Of a stretch of 64,000 nt of DNA, positions 12,036 through 26,040 are shown piece after piece. Each line of letters begins with the position of its first letter. Position 1 is the first letter of the stretch. The DNA comes from Sipunculus nudus (lineage: Eukaryota; Annelida; Sipuncula; Golfingiida; Sipunculidae). Under the pieces are notes generated by a model. That model searched no databases and was not told the DNA's origin. It worked only from the letters and a program-made list of their open reading frames with translations. Location: the NCBI GenBank assembly GCA_026874595.1, contig CM049316.1:52583676-52647675 (forward strand), in the 5' to 3' direction. The translations under genes and the position numbers were made by a program.

Positions 12036-13111
12036 TCAATGACAGTAAACGTTACCACAGGCAGCAAAGTGGATGACGTCGAGGAGCAGACACAGCATGT
12101 GATATGAGGTGTACCATGGCTTAGACCCACACTCAGCTCAGCCTTCACCTCCAGTCATACTACGTTTCCTAATGCACAAAAACTACTCTTTTGTGAATAG
12201 CGGAAGCTCTAGTTGTATTCACGTCTTGAACAGTGTATGCACTTCTTCAATAGAGGAAAGTAGGAGATATGTCAGCACAGATTGTTTTTACCTCTCAGTC
12301 ACACCTGTCCATATATGACTTGTCCCATAAATTATATTTGGTCAAACAACAGACTACATCGCTGTCTCTTTTTTTTATATGAAATCAGCCAGACTGCAGT
12401 CATTTAGTCAGAGAGAGATTTCTTCTGGAGTCAGTTTGATATCCTGATACTAGCAGTAGGGTTTTTAATTGTTGGCTGGTTATTTTTCTCACATTGCCGA
12501 CTCTGTCACACCTGATGGTTGTTACATTTTTCTTTTACAGTTTTAGCTTGGCTGACTTATTGTCAGCGTAGCAGAAGGAATTAATCAGCTGTTGATCATT
12601 CATCAAGAATTTCATACATCTAGAAACATGGTCTTCCCTGTCTGATTAGCTTTCCTGCTGTCTCCTTGTCTGTCAGATTTGTTTTCTGGGCAATAAGTTT
12701 ATTAAAATATTTCCTGTTAATTACAGCAGTTGTTTTTGTTAACAACAGCTTGCATGCTTTTGATGGTGCCACCTACATTAACTTTCTTCAAGCCAAAATG
12801 TTTTTTATTTCCACTTATGCCCAGACTTTACACTTTAGCTTCATGTCATAGCATTTTTGAAAAAAAATGGCATCTTCACAGAACCTTCAGTTCATCTGAT
12901 TCTGTTTTTGGTCATTTATATGAATTTGACAATTCCTAGATGAATTCTCACAAAATGTTTACCTGTATTTGAGCATTGAAACCCAAATTTTGGGTCATTT
13001 TTATAAGCATTTTGCTAGGGGCTGAGGAAAATGTGAACAAATTTTGTTGGGGGTGGAAGATCTGGAGGCGGATTTTGCTATAATTTACCCTCTTTCCATG
13101 TTTTATTCTGA
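12036..13111 (+). other. Probable TMX3 3' untranslated region
   Basis: No coding signal is seen. The sequence is T-rich and non-repetitive up to the module D block. No strong AATAAA was seen close to the stop; ATTAAA occurs near 12700. Its 3' UTR status is inferred from position only. Confidence 0.4.
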
Positions 13112-14480
13112 TTTTTAGCTCAGCTGACCGATAATCTGTCTGTCCATTTGTTAACCATGCACAAATCGTAACACTGAACCTGGAATCTTCTAACTTGACA
13201 TCCAGGGAGGTCCTGAAAATCTCCTTGGAAACCTGAACTTAGGAGTGTTTCATCAGTTCCTTCAGACTGGTTGCTCTACCTGTATTATAGCCCTAATTAT
13301 GAGAATTTTTCTCTATTTTGAGAGCTTCAAATGAAGCAGTCTAGCTGTTAACTCGGCACAAATTGTAACCACCGGACCTGGAATCTTCTAACTTGAAATC
13401 CAGGGAGGGCCATGAAAAATCTCCTTGGAAACCTGAAACTAGGTCTCTCTTACCCATATCCTCCAAGCTGTAGGGCCAATTACCCCACATAATTATTAAC
13501 AATTTGATACAAAAGCTCCAGTATCTGAATAACTAATGCATTGAAAGCCATGATTCTTTGCATGCATATTGATCATGGTGTGTCATCAGTTCCTGCAGAC
13601 TGATGGCGCTACCTGTATTTTTTTCCATTTTTTATGCATTTTCTTCATTAATGTCAAAGAAGTGGTCATCCATTAACAGAGCACAAGTCGTAACTGTTGG
13701 ACATAGAATCTTTTAAGTTGACATCAAGGGAGGTCCATGAAAAATCTCCTTAGAAACCTGAAATTAGGTCCTGAAATTAGGTCTCTCTCACCCATATCCT
13801 CTGAGCTATGGGGCTCATATTTACCCCCCCAGAATAATTAAAAATTTGATACAAAAGTTTCAGTATCTGAATAATTAATGCATTGATCACCATGATTCTT
13901 TGCATGCATATTGATCACGGAGTGTTTCATCAGTTCATGCAGACTGGTTGCGCCACTTTTTTTTTTTTAAATTGTTTACATATTTTTTTCATTATTTTTG
14001 AGAGCTTCAAATGAAGCAGTCTGGATGTTAACTGGGCACAAACTGTTAGACCTAGAATCTTCTAGCTGTATATCACGGGAGGTATTAGGCAAATCTCCTT
14101 GGAAACCTGAAATTAAGTCATAGTGACCTATATTCTGCAAGACATGTTGAAGAACATGATATGAGCACCCTACAGGACAGATTTGCATGATTGGCTACAG
14201 TTGGACCTAGAAACATCTAATCTGATTAAGGTCCAGGGAGGTTCCTTTAAAGGATTCTTGGAATCCTGAAATAATGTCACTGACCTATATTCTGCAAGAT
14301 GTGTGAAAGAATGATTTTAACACTTTGACAGATTGGCACAAATGGTAGCAGCTGGATGTAGAATAAGGTCATTGTAACCTATATCTAAGGTCTATTGGCA
14401 AAATGCATGATTTTGAGCACTCTGGGAGTCATTTTACACAATGTTCAAGATTCCCTGAATTCAGCTGAGTGTCATAGCCA
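13112..14480 (+). repeat. Repeat module D, several tandem diverged units
   Basis: It opens with TTTTTAGCTCAGCTGACCG and a TCTGTCTGTCC tract, the family A style of left end. The ordered phrases 'aatcttctaacttgacatcc', AGGGAGGTCC, TCCTTGGAAACCTGAA and TCCTGCAGACTG recur near 13188, 13383, 13709, 14058 and 14213, with irregular spacing of 155-350 bp. It is non-coding and related to 4036-4450. Confidence 0.75.
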
Positions 14481-14622
14481 TTTCAGACCTGGATGCAGAT
14501 GTATCCCTGTTTGTCTAACCTGATAAAAGCTGGCAGAGGCATCACCTCTCAGTACTTTCTAGTTGCTATAACATCTTGCTCTCCACAAACCCATCTCTTA
14601 AACATGCATCTGTAAAGCTTGT

Positions 14623-14628
14623 AATAAA
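14623..14628 (+). terminator. Candidate polyadenylation signal AATAAA (TMX3)
   Basis: AATAAA occurs here, followed within 80 bp by a T/GT-rich stretch (ATGTACATGTTGTTTG). ATTAAA at 14721-14726 is an alternative. Use by TMX3 would give a 3' UTR of about 2.6 kb that includes module D repeats. Confidence 0.25.
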
Positions 14629-14649
14629 CATTCATGTAATATTGTTTTA

Positions 14650-16260
14650 TCTGGTTCATTAACCCCTTATTTCTCATGTTATGTACATGTTGTTTGTAAA
14701 CTGATTAAGCGTTATATGGTATTAAAGTTTTGTGAGGTTTAACTTGCCTTACTGATCTGTTGATACACAATATGAAGTTCGCAGTACACACCTTTGTTAA
14801 GTCTGTCATACAAGTCTCGCCCCCACCCCCCTTTCTCCAGTGTCAGTGTCTGATTTATACCTGCTCATTGTCCCTAGGCAATATCATCAGCCCCCTCCCT
14901 GTAGGCGTTCCTTTACACTAAGTGTTTCTTTGAGCCAGGATGGTCAGCCAGTTTAGTCTGGATGTTTGCTATTAAACTAGTGGTGGGTGTGAGCTGCAGA
15001 GCGGCTTCTGTGGAAATCCAGTAATGAAAACCGGGAATTTTAGAACACTCATTTGTTTTCTCACTGAACAAGAATAAAAAGGAAAACCAAATAAGTTGAA
15101 AGTCTATTTAAATTAGTCAATTGTAGTCTATATTTTGTTCATGTAAGGTAATGGTGAGTATAACAATTATTTTGTCATTCAAGGTCACGGTTATGCATAA
15201 TCAATATTGTTGCCATGGCAAACCTTTACAGATGCAAATTTTTAAACATGAGATTATGAAAGGATACATCTGCATTATTAGGCAAAAAAGGTTGTTTTTC
15301 AGGGTTTTTACATAAATCAGTGCAGGTGGGTTATGTATTTTTTACCTTTTCTTGTTTTCATATGATTAAGGAATAATTAGTTAAGGTAGAATTGTTTTGC
15401 TAAACAGATTAAAGCACAAGCTAGATAATTTAATGAAATTTCATAACTCATTCTCATTTAAAAATATCTGATCAGCTGGAGCTTAAAATTAGTAAATTTC
15501 TACTAAAACAAATCAAAATTTATGTGGGTGCCATAGTGACAGAAATAGCAATGACTACAATCGAAATTTGTTTATAGTGTGTAATTTATATTTTAAAATG
15601 AACGTTTTTGGCACTGCTTAATAAGCTGGCCCAACAGCTCCAAATTTGTCTTTCCAAGCACAAACAACTTGTAACATTGCAACTACATTTACTCAAGTAC
15701 TACTTTTCCAATTTTCCACTGTAACTAAGCTTGGTATCACATGAATCAAATCCAGAATTTTGTGCACATTTTTTTTGCTCACATGGTCCTGGATTATGTT
15801 TTATGGTGTTTAGTAGGTATATGGGTTTAATGAAATCCCTGGTTTTTTAATGCGACATTACCACAGAAACGGCTGTGATGGCTGGCACCCAGAACTAGTT
15901 AATGGCAAACAAGCATATTAATATGGCTGAGCCTGACAGAGAAACCATGTTGTTCACCTTTGTCCACTCGTCATAATATGACCTGTTCCAAGGTGTCAGC
16001 TACTAATTTGATATTGTGTATTAAAGTATGCACATGGGGAAAAAAATTGAAATTATGTATATGAAGTGGTACAGTCTGTACTACAGATTGTGTGTTTTTA
16101 TCAACAGTTTACATAGAGTATATTTACTGGTCAGGTTAGAATACCAGAAATGTGATTTATTCAGTGTTACAACGTGTACAAGTATCTGCAGGTAATGCAT
16201 AACAGTTCAATATTGGTCACTAGGTGGTAGCACATGTTGGCCCATCTGTCAAAAAATGAC
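14650..16260. other. Intergenic stretch without recognised features
   Basis: The sequence is AT-rich and complex, with no tandem repeats. A short C-rich patch lies at 14819-14833. No exon, RNA gene or element was recognised. Confidence 0.5.
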
Positions 16261-16432
16261 ACCTCCGCTAGGTGGCGCGGTGTCATATTTTCCCCTTGCT
16301 TGGTTTGACTGTCAGCAAATTTACGCAAAAAGGCCAGAACAAACTTTGATGAAATTTCGTGGAGTTTTAGGATAATAGCCAAGGAACAATCCATTACATT
16401 TTGGAGGTGGTTTGGATCACAATAATAATTTT
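16261..16432 (+). repeat. Diverged copy of an animal-wide short repeat (copy 1)
   Basis: It begins ACCTCCGCTAGGTGGCGCGG and contains TTTGATGAAATTTCGTGGAG and CCAAGGAACAATCCATTACA then TTTTGGAGGTGG. The same ordered phrases occur in the copy at 57700-57955. I recognise this 'CCTCCGCCAAGG ... GGATTTTGATGAAA ... AAGGAACAATCCATT' repeat from many marine animal genomes. The right end is missing or unrecognisable. Confidence 0.65.
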
Positions 16433-18263
16433 TTTAATAATGAGAACAAATATTTTACCTGATATTTATTGGTGTTGTAACGTTGACATGCGTGATGAGA
16501 ACGCTGTCATATTTATATAACCCATAGGAAGTTTTCTGTTATCTGTGTTTACGTGTAATATTTATGTGGAGTAATTTAATTATGTGTTTATAACCGTGTC
16601 TGTGTTTTTATTCAGGCGTGATTGATGTGAAAGTGTCCATCTTGGATTCCTTTTACCGACGTTGCTACCTGTGTTAAGGGGACGGGACAACAGATTTAAA
16701 CATGGCGTGTCTGATGACAACGTCTGAATTAGATTGAGTGTGAACAGGGATTTATATTAAAGAGGGTTCATGAACCCCGGGCTCCCGTCTTTCACTTTTT
16801 TTTCATCAATATTACCTTATAAACACGTAGGCCCTTGTAACGGGGTACAACGCGTTTACCCCCCCCCCCCCCCCAACCCCACTTTCTCAATTAATTAATT
16901 GTAATACTCTTAATAATGTTATCAGAGGTGGATCTCCCAGTTAGGGGGGGGGGGCAAGTGTTTTCAGGGATGGCGTGTGTGGAGTGTGTGTACCGGCTGT
17001 GGGGGTTTGTGAGACTGTGTCCCCCAAAGACGGTGTAGCATAGATTCGAAATTTTTAATCAAAATTTAAGCAAGACAGAGCGGTATGAGAATTAATAACG
17101 CCTCAGGATCCATCAAAAAGTAAAATACATTCCTTAAAAATTCTGATCTATAAAACCTGCATGATTGTTTTATTTGGGCGTTTGACAGCTAAGTACCACA
17201 GGGTCGTGAAAACGAGTCGAATAATATATGCTGCTATTTCATTCAATTCTGAGCAACTGCATATCATTGATATTTGAGGAAATTTGCGACATTGTACACT
17301 TTTGTTAACAACTTTACCAATTGCAGTTAGAGCCTATATTTAATGGCAAAACTATATTCATTTAATTAGTCAAAAGTGAGGGGGTGGGGCATAACATGGT
17401 ATGTGCCCCGGTTGAAAAAGTGAGGGGGGGGGTGGAGGGATGGCCCCCACGGGCCCACCTATGTCAAAATCGTTTCGATCATAACAGGAACGGATATTTT
17501 TCCAAATAAAAAAAGATATCATAGGTTAAAATGAACTGTCTTTCTTTATAAATTGTTCTTTCCACTCTTCTTGCGACATGTTATTGGTGGCAAAATGTGT
17601 GAAGTATAAAAATGAAGCTTTAAAATGAGTTTTGTGAACAAAACAATCCTGACTACACCTACCTATATGGTACCACTATTGATCACTAGATGGCGCTGCA
17701 TGTCGATGCGCTGATTTTCCAACAGGATATGGACAGGGTATATCTCTAATCTATTTAAATTATTTGTTCTGTCTAAACGATTATGTGATTTGTTACATTA
17801 GAGCCTCCTCAAAAGGAATTTCGGATGAAAAAAATAAGTAAGTACGCTTAAAGTGAGGCCAAATTTACTTGTTCCCGGGGTGTAGAAAAAAGGTTCAATT
17901 TGAAAAAAAAATCTATAAATAGTTTGTTATATCTTCTAAATAAATCCAGGCTTTAAGTGTTAGTCATGGAACAGTAAGAAACCAATATTAGTACAGCAAA
18001 ATATATTTTTACCGGTATTTCAACTTTTTAACAATGCTCCATTAGCATAATGGACATGTATAAACCCCCTTAAACATTTATAATGGTAATATCTTAATAA
18101 CATCTGCCATCTTAAAGATATACAAGTCATAATTGTTTAAAAGGTTTAATCAGAGATTGGAATTATATGCATTACATACATCATCAGATCGGATTCACAC
18201 CAGATTCTGTGGAGGTTATCCATAAAGACGTTTCAGAGAGTGCAATTAAGATGTGCTATATTT
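16433..18263. other. Intergenic stretch with homopolymer C and G runs
   Basis: Poly-C lies at 16859-16874 and G-rich runs near 16946-16954 and 17426-17434. Otherwise the sequence is complex and AT-rich with no supported gene. Confidence 0.45.
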
Positions 18264-18525
18264 GTTATGCTAGTACGGCTAAGACAGTTTATAGTATCCA
18301 GGTTTGTTATGCTAGTACGGTTAAGACAGTTTATAGTATCCAGGTTTCTTATGCTAGTATGGCTAAGACAGTTTATAGTATTCAGGTTTCTTATGCTAGT
18401 ACGACTAATACAGTTTATAGTATCCAGGTTTCTTATGCTAGTATGACTAAAACAGTTTATAGTATTCAGGTTTCTTATGCTAGTATGGCTAATACAGTTT
18501 ATAGTATCCAGGTTTCTTAAGCTAG
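18264..18525 (+). repeat. 42-bp tandem array, about six units
   Basis: The phrase TATGCTAGTACGGCTAAGAC then AGTTTATAGTATCCAGGTTT recurs with an exact 42-bp period (starts at 18264, 18306, 18348, 18390, 18432, 18474), and a decayed seventh unit follows. Since 42 is divisible by three, both strands show long open frames, which I regard as by-products. Confidence 0.95.
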
Positions 18526-18689
18526 TAAGGCTGATATAGTTTTTTTTTTTCTTGTTTGGGTTACAGAAATTGTGTAACACTAACTGAAATGTTTATATTT
18601 ATCTTTCAAACGACGGCTCGTATAATTGAGCATAGCAAGCGCAAGATACGGCATTAATTTTCATGATCCAAAAAACGCGAGACATAGAT

Positions 18690-20530
18690 GTTACATCATG
18701 GCGTGAGAATAGGGCCTGTTTATAGCATGTATTGTTTTGAACAGTTACATAATGGCGTGAGAATAGGGCCTGTTTATAGCATGTATTGTTTTGAACAGTT
18801 ACATAATGGCGTGAGAATAGGGCCTGTTTATAGCATGTATTGTTTTGAACAGTTACATAATGGCGTGAGAATAGGGTCTGTTTATAGCATGTATTGTTTT
18901 GAACAGTTACATAATGGCGTGAGAATAGGGCCTGTTTAAAGCATGTATTGTTTTGAACAGTTACATAATGGCGTGAGAATAGGGCCTGTTTATAGCATGT
19001 ATTGTTTTGAACAGTTACATAATGGCGTGAGGATAGGGCCTGTTTATAGCATGTATTGTTTTGAACAGTTATATAATGGCGTGGGGATAGGGCCTGTTTA
19101 AACATGTATTATTTTGAAAAGTTACATAATGGCGTGAGAATAGGGCCTGTTTACAGCATGTATCGTTTTGAGCAGTAACGTAATGGCGTGAGAATAGGGC
19201 CTGTTTAAACATGTATTGTTTTGAAGAGTTACATAATGGCGTGAGAATAGGGCCTGTTTAAACATGTATTGTTTTGAGCAGTTACATAATGGCGTGGGAA
19301 TAGGGCGTGTTTAAAGCATGTATTAATTTGAACAGTTGCATAATGGCGTGAGAATAGGGCCTGTTTATAGCATGTATTGTTTTGGACAGTTACAAAATGG
19401 CGTGAGAATAGGGCCTGTTTATATCATGTATTGTTTTGAACAGTAGCATAATGGCGTGAGAACAGGGCCTGTTTATAGCATGTATTAATTTGAACAGTTG
19501 CATAATGGCGTGGGAATAGGGCCTGTTTAAAGCATGTATAAATTTGAACAGTTGTATAATGGCGTGAGAAGAGGGCCTGTTTAAACATGTATTGTTTTGA
19601 AGAGTTACATAATGTAGTGAGAATAGGGCCTGTTTATGGCAATTATTGTTTTGAATAGTAACATAATGGCGTGAGAATAGGGCCTGTTTAAACATGTATT
19701 GTTTTGAGCAGTTACATAATGGCGTGGGAATAGGGCGTGTTTAAAGCATGTATTAATTTGAACAGTTGCATAATGGCGTGAGAATAGGGCCTGTTTATAG
19801 CATGTATTGTTTTGAACAGTTATATAATGGCGTGAGAATAGGGCCTGTTTAAACATGTATTGTTTTGAACAGTGACATAATGGCGTGAGAATAGGGCCTG
19901 TTTATAGCATGTATTAATTTGAACAGTTGCATAATGGCGTGGGAATAGGGCCTGTTTAAAGCATGTATAAATTTGAACAGTTGTATAATGGCGTGAGAAT
20001 AGGGCCTGTTTATAGCATGTATTGTTTTGAACAGTTACATAATGGTGTGAGAATAGGTCCTGTTTAAACATGTATTGTTTTGAACAGTTACATAATGGCG
20101 TGAGAATAGGTCCTGTTTAAACATATATTGTTTTGAACAGTTACATAATGGCGTGGGAATAGGGCCTGTTTAAAGCATGTATTAATTTGAACAGTTGCAT
20201 AATGGCGTGAGAATACGGCCTGTTTAAACATGTATTGATTTGAACAGTTACATAATGGCGTGAGAATAGGGCCTGTTTAAACATGTATTGTTTTGAACAG
20301 TTACATAATGGCGTGAGAATAGGGCCTGTTTATAGCATGTTTTTAACAGGCGTGAGAATAGGGCCTGTTTATAGCATGTATTGTTTTTAAAAGTTACATA
20401 ATGGCGTGAGAATATGGCCTGTTTATAGCATGTTTTTCAACAGGCGTGAGAATAGGGCCTGTTTATAGCATGTCTTGTTTTGAACAGTTACATAATGGCG
20501 TGAGAATAGGGCCTTTATTTCATGTTTTGT
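18690..20530 (+). repeat. 54-bp tandem array, about 34 units
   Basis: The unit contains ACATAATGGCGTGAGAATAG, GGCCTGTTTATAGCATGTAT and TGTTTTGAACAGTT. Starts of ATGGCG at 18698, 18752 and 18806 give 54 bp. Shorter variants with TTTAAACATG replace TTTATAGCATG, and a third variant has ATTAATTTGAACAGTTGCAT. Units 18691-19080 are nearly identical, while later ones are mixed variants with truncated units near 20340 and 20430. The long minus-strand frames at 18599-20071 are by-products. Confidence 0.97.
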
Positions 20531-20549
20531 TTTGTAATATCATAATAAA

Positions 20550-21010
20550 AACCGTATGTTCCATGTCACCATTCAAGAAAATGAGGAATTTAACCAAATT
20601 TATCGCCAAGTCCGACCCGTTTACGTACCAGAACAGGCCCGTGAGTTGCTGCACTCTGGTGGTCATCTTCGTAACTACTTGGCCCCAAACTTGTCGACCC
20701 GGGGGATGGGGGGGGGGGGGTCCTGCTTATCGAGCCGCTTTGCCGGGCTTTCATTTTCGTGTATTGACATTGGCTAATGAGAAAGATAGAGTTAGAGAGG
20801 GAATGAACATGAAGTGGAAACGTAGGCCCGCCCACGAAGGCTTAGTCAATAACAAACCAGGCTACCTAAAAGCTCTCATATACATCTCCCCCTTGACCTC
20901 CGGAGATCGTGTAAAGTCTTATCTAAAGAACAAACCGGTTTGTGCCTTTGATCTGGAGCCTTTGTCATGTTTACTTCCCTCAGCGACCATAGTGCCTCAG
21001 TGAGGTTTGT
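20550..21010. other. Complex, relatively GC-rich island next to the 54-bp array
   Basis: The base composition departs from its neighbours and there is a G-run at 20700-20719. A + frame at 20556-20690 reads somewhat protein-like (it includes EFNQIYRQVRPVYVPEQA), but no domain is recognised and no good splice sites frame it. It could be a regulatory element, an old exon or chance. Confidence 0.3.
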
Positions 21011-22603
<1,593 letters not shown>

Positions 22604-23257
22604 CAGCAATATGTACACCTATGCAGTGAAGAGCAGTTTATTACAAGACATTTTGATCAAAGGCTGATGTTTGTAAAATATTAAAATATGATATTTTTTT
22701 ATCGGAAAAGATGAGTGAAGTATCGTTGTTGAAGGCTGACTTTCACATGAACACTCTCTTCAGCTGATTAATTTGACAAAAATTATTAATGGTGTGATCT
22801 GACTGAAGGTGTTTCATGCTCGTCGAGCGCTCTATACAGGCTGATGGTAGTCTTGGATCTCCGTCTATATAGGAGCTCCTTGAGCTAGAATTTTTAAATT
22901 TGGATGGAGCCGATAGTCGTGATGCCACTCAAACCAAGCAGGGAACCCAGAGAGACCGCCAGCGTGTTACCCATCCCGGTGACCGGTGAAAGCTACAGCA
23001 TCCATACCCCAAAGCCCAAGGCAGGATACAGACCGGCACCGTTCTCAGCGGCAAAAACCACGCCAATCTAGAGTGCAGAACCCTTGTGACCGTTAGAGTG
23101 AGCGATCATTATTATCTTCATCAGCCAATTGTGTGGATGAAGGTATATAATTATCAATAATGAACATGTGTATACATATAAAAAATATAGGTGTTTATAC
23201 CGGTATGTGCATGCGTATACACATGCTCATTACATATTACAAATATATATTTATATA

Positions 23258-23422
23258 TAGTGGAACCTCTCCCACCGGGCACCTCTATATTAAGGGCAGC
23301 TCCTATATTTACGGCCACTTATTTGCAGTCCCTTGAAGGTAGGTCCCGAAATCTATAACCTCCCTATACTAAGGACACCCCTCAAAATGTCCGGTCCCGT
23401 CAGTGTCCTAATTCGGAGGTTC

Positions 23423-23427
<5 letters not shown>
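23258..23427. mobile_element. Small inverted-repeat element (MITE-like), 170 bp
   Basis: The left end TAGTGGAACCTCT and the right end GGAGGTTCTACTA are inverted copies with one or two mismatches, at TA-rich insertion flanks. The interior (GGTCCCG, AAGGACACCCC, GTCCTAATTCGGAGG) is of a type I know as common short repeats in molluscs and other invertebrates. It has no coding capacity. Confidence 0.7.

Positions 23428-23498
<71 letters not shown>
23425..23498. repeat. (TA)n microsatellite
   Basis: An uninterrupted TA tract that starts exactly at the right end of the inverted-repeat element, suggesting growth from the element's TA target site. Confidence 0.97.
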
Positions 23499-23501
<3 letters not shown>

Positions 23502-25439
23502 TCAGTTAAGAGCTTACACAAAAAATGAGGCGACATTCACAACCTGATATTTGGTGATAAAAAATACCATTTGTAGACAGGTATATACTGTATTATGTTA
23601 CAATATTTCTTTTTGTATGAATCAAATATTGAAAAACTGGTATAGTATTTAAGATATAGGTGTTTGATCTGTGTAAGTATTTACAAGGGGCTTTATGTAA
23701 AAAATAACTAAATACCACAAACAATTTTATTATTTCTGATTCATTAATTATCTTAAATCCCTGAAACCCCTTATTTAGTTAAAATTGCAATAATTTAACT
23801 TAAGTTTGTGTTCATTTGCAAATAACTGCAAGAACAACTTGATTATTATGTAAAGAAAAGGCTTCGGAATCAGACTCTGTACTTTCTCAATCAGTAAACT
23901 AATTAATTATATCAACAAGATATATAAAGGGATATACGAACATTGGTTCCGTGAAGGACAGTGATAACAACTGGTTTTTTAAGGGGGGAGGGTGGGACAA
24001 ATTTATATCATAATATTAATTTTCAAGTAAACACTACTTATATATGTTGTGGCTGTACTTATAAAATATTTGCAGTATATAAGCATATTTCATGTAGTTT
24101 CCTCCTTTGTAAATCTGTAAAACTACTAACTGTGGATTAACTTCTCACTCCTCATTAAACTGTGCATGACCATTTATATTGTTGGTTTATATTTTGTGAG
24201 TATATATAAAGCGGAGGATTGTATATTGTTTGGCATTTGTAATTGGATCCTTTATTCGACTTCGTAATGTAATTGGTATTAGCAGTCAGGCAGATGAAGA
24301 CAGAAGACGGGCTCCAACGTATACTTTGTTATATATACGTATATAACATATAGTTTTTTGCCAAACAACATCTGTGTGATTTCATTAATGACCGGGTGAC
24401 AACTTTTCTTTATTACATTTTATTACAATACCAGTGCGGTAAAGCATGCTTATAGGATATGGTCAAAAGTTGCCGAGTTTACTGCCATTTGTAAAAGATT
24501 ACACCATCGCAGGCATGACTTTGTATTGTGAATACTGCAGCCTTTAAGTAATCCCGGCAGACATGTTTACTATATACCCGCAAAACTACTTCATTCTTTG
24601 CTTATAGTTTATTTTCGGTACAGGTGTGAATTGAAGATTGCCGTTGCGGGAATAATCGAAGGCATTCAGCCTGCAGTGGGTATCAGCGGAAGAAATGTAA
24701 ACATGTTGAGTGTAAATTGAACAGATTTTAGCACCCTCTGGTGTCAGTATTATCCGGCTGAGTTTGCTCGTCAATATTGATGCGGTATATTTTGATACCT
24801 GAGTCAACCTATCTGACCAGGTGAATGCCTAATCAAGATGACTGTTCGTTTGTTCACCTGTGCCGCGCAGGTACGCGTGCGTTGCTTGCCACACGCCACG
24901 CGGCCAACTGATAACGACAGGTTGCATTTCACACTTGGTCTTATAAACTCAATAGATGTCACAAGTTAATAGACCACTCTGTAAAGCACGTGCTTCATCA
25001 GATCTATCGTAAATAAATGTTTACTCGACTAGATAAAATATGTTTATGGAATAATGTGTTATATACACGAATTTAATAAGCTTGTATGTGTGTGTTCATA
25101 TATGTGCTTCACTATATAGCACACGTTTGAGTGTTAATGTGTTATATCTGTGTTTTCTTTTGTGTTTACGTGTGTCATATTTCTTTATTTACGTAGTATA
25201 TTGAGTGTGTATACGCGCGTATAAGTGTTGTACTTGGGTTGGTGTGCATGTTTACATGTTACGCCAGTCTGTGGGTTTACTTGTGTTGTTTTTTTATGCG
25301 CTTATTTTATACGTGTATTTCTTACTAAACAACTTTTTTTCATGACTGGATAAAGTATAGATATGCATATGTATAAAGGTTTAATATGATATTGTATACT
25401 TTTATGATCTGTGGAATAACGATTTATTGCTGTGCGAAT
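23499..25439. other. Intergenic stretch without recognised features
   Basis: The sequence is unique and AT-rich. A less AT-rich, complex patch at 24560-24920 is possibly regulatory. No gene signal is seen. Confidence 0.45.
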
Positions 25440-25575
25440 AACATTGTTTGCTGCATGCATGTTCTTTTGTTTACCTGTATCGTGTATGTGTCATACAAGT
25501 ATTGCTACTTTTGGTATAGTTATTGTGTGTTAACTTGTATATCATATCGTGTGTGTTTACATGAATTGCTACTTT

Positions 25576-25623
<48 letters not shown>

Positions 25624-25935
25624 CTTGTGTGTTAACTTGTTCATCATATTGTGTTTGTATTTTTATGTATTACTATACTTTTGCTATAAAGTATTTGTGT
25701 GTTAACTTGTATATCATATCGTGTTTGTGTTTATACATGTATTGCTACTTTTGCTATAATATTTGTGTTATAACTTGTATATCATATATTGTGTTTGTGC
25801 TTATATGTATTGCTCTACTTTTGCTATAGTGTATTGTGTGTTAACTTGTATATAATATCGTGTTTGTTATACATGTATTGCTACTTTTGCTATAGTATTT
25901 GTGTGTTAACTTGTATATCATATGGTGTTTGTATG
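25440..25935 (+). repeat. Minisatellite of about 67 bp, roughly seven diverged units
   Basis: The phrase TGTGTGTTAACTTGTATATC followed by ATATCGTGTTTGTG and TGTATTGCTACTTTTGCTAT recurs near 25505, 25627, 25696, 25765, 25837 and 25902. One unit carries an expanded TA tract (25579-25621). The 147-codon frame across it is a by-product. Confidence 0.85.
25579..25621. repeat. (TA)n microsatellite inside the 67-bp minisatellite
   Basis: A pure TA tract of 43 nt that replaces the GATATAG-like end of one minisatellite unit. Confidence 0.97.
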
Positions 25936-26006
25936 ATCACGGGTATTTATGCATGCATGTCTATATTGAGATCCAGCAAATACCCTGTAAATTGCCATAC
26001 ATGTTT

Positions 26007-26007
<1 letters not shown>

Positions 26008-26039
<32 letters not shown>

Positions 26040-26040
26040 A
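26008..26040. repeat. Compound (TA)n(TG)n microsatellite
   Basis: A short TA run followed by about ten TG dinucleotides. Confidence 0.95.

Noticed and set aside
16614-16676. Possible short exon after ATTCAG with a 20-codon open frame to TAA
   Set aside because: There is no partner exon in matching phase and no family similarity. It is too short to support alone.
18167-18520. 117-codon repeat-rich frame on the + strand
   Set aside because: It is the product of the 42-bp tandem array. No start context, splice site or family supports it.
18599-19105. 168-codon open frame on the minus strand with repeats of 18 residues
   Set aside because: It lies in the 54-bp satellite; a unit length divisible by three keeps the frame open by chance. 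Other strands and variants are similarly open.
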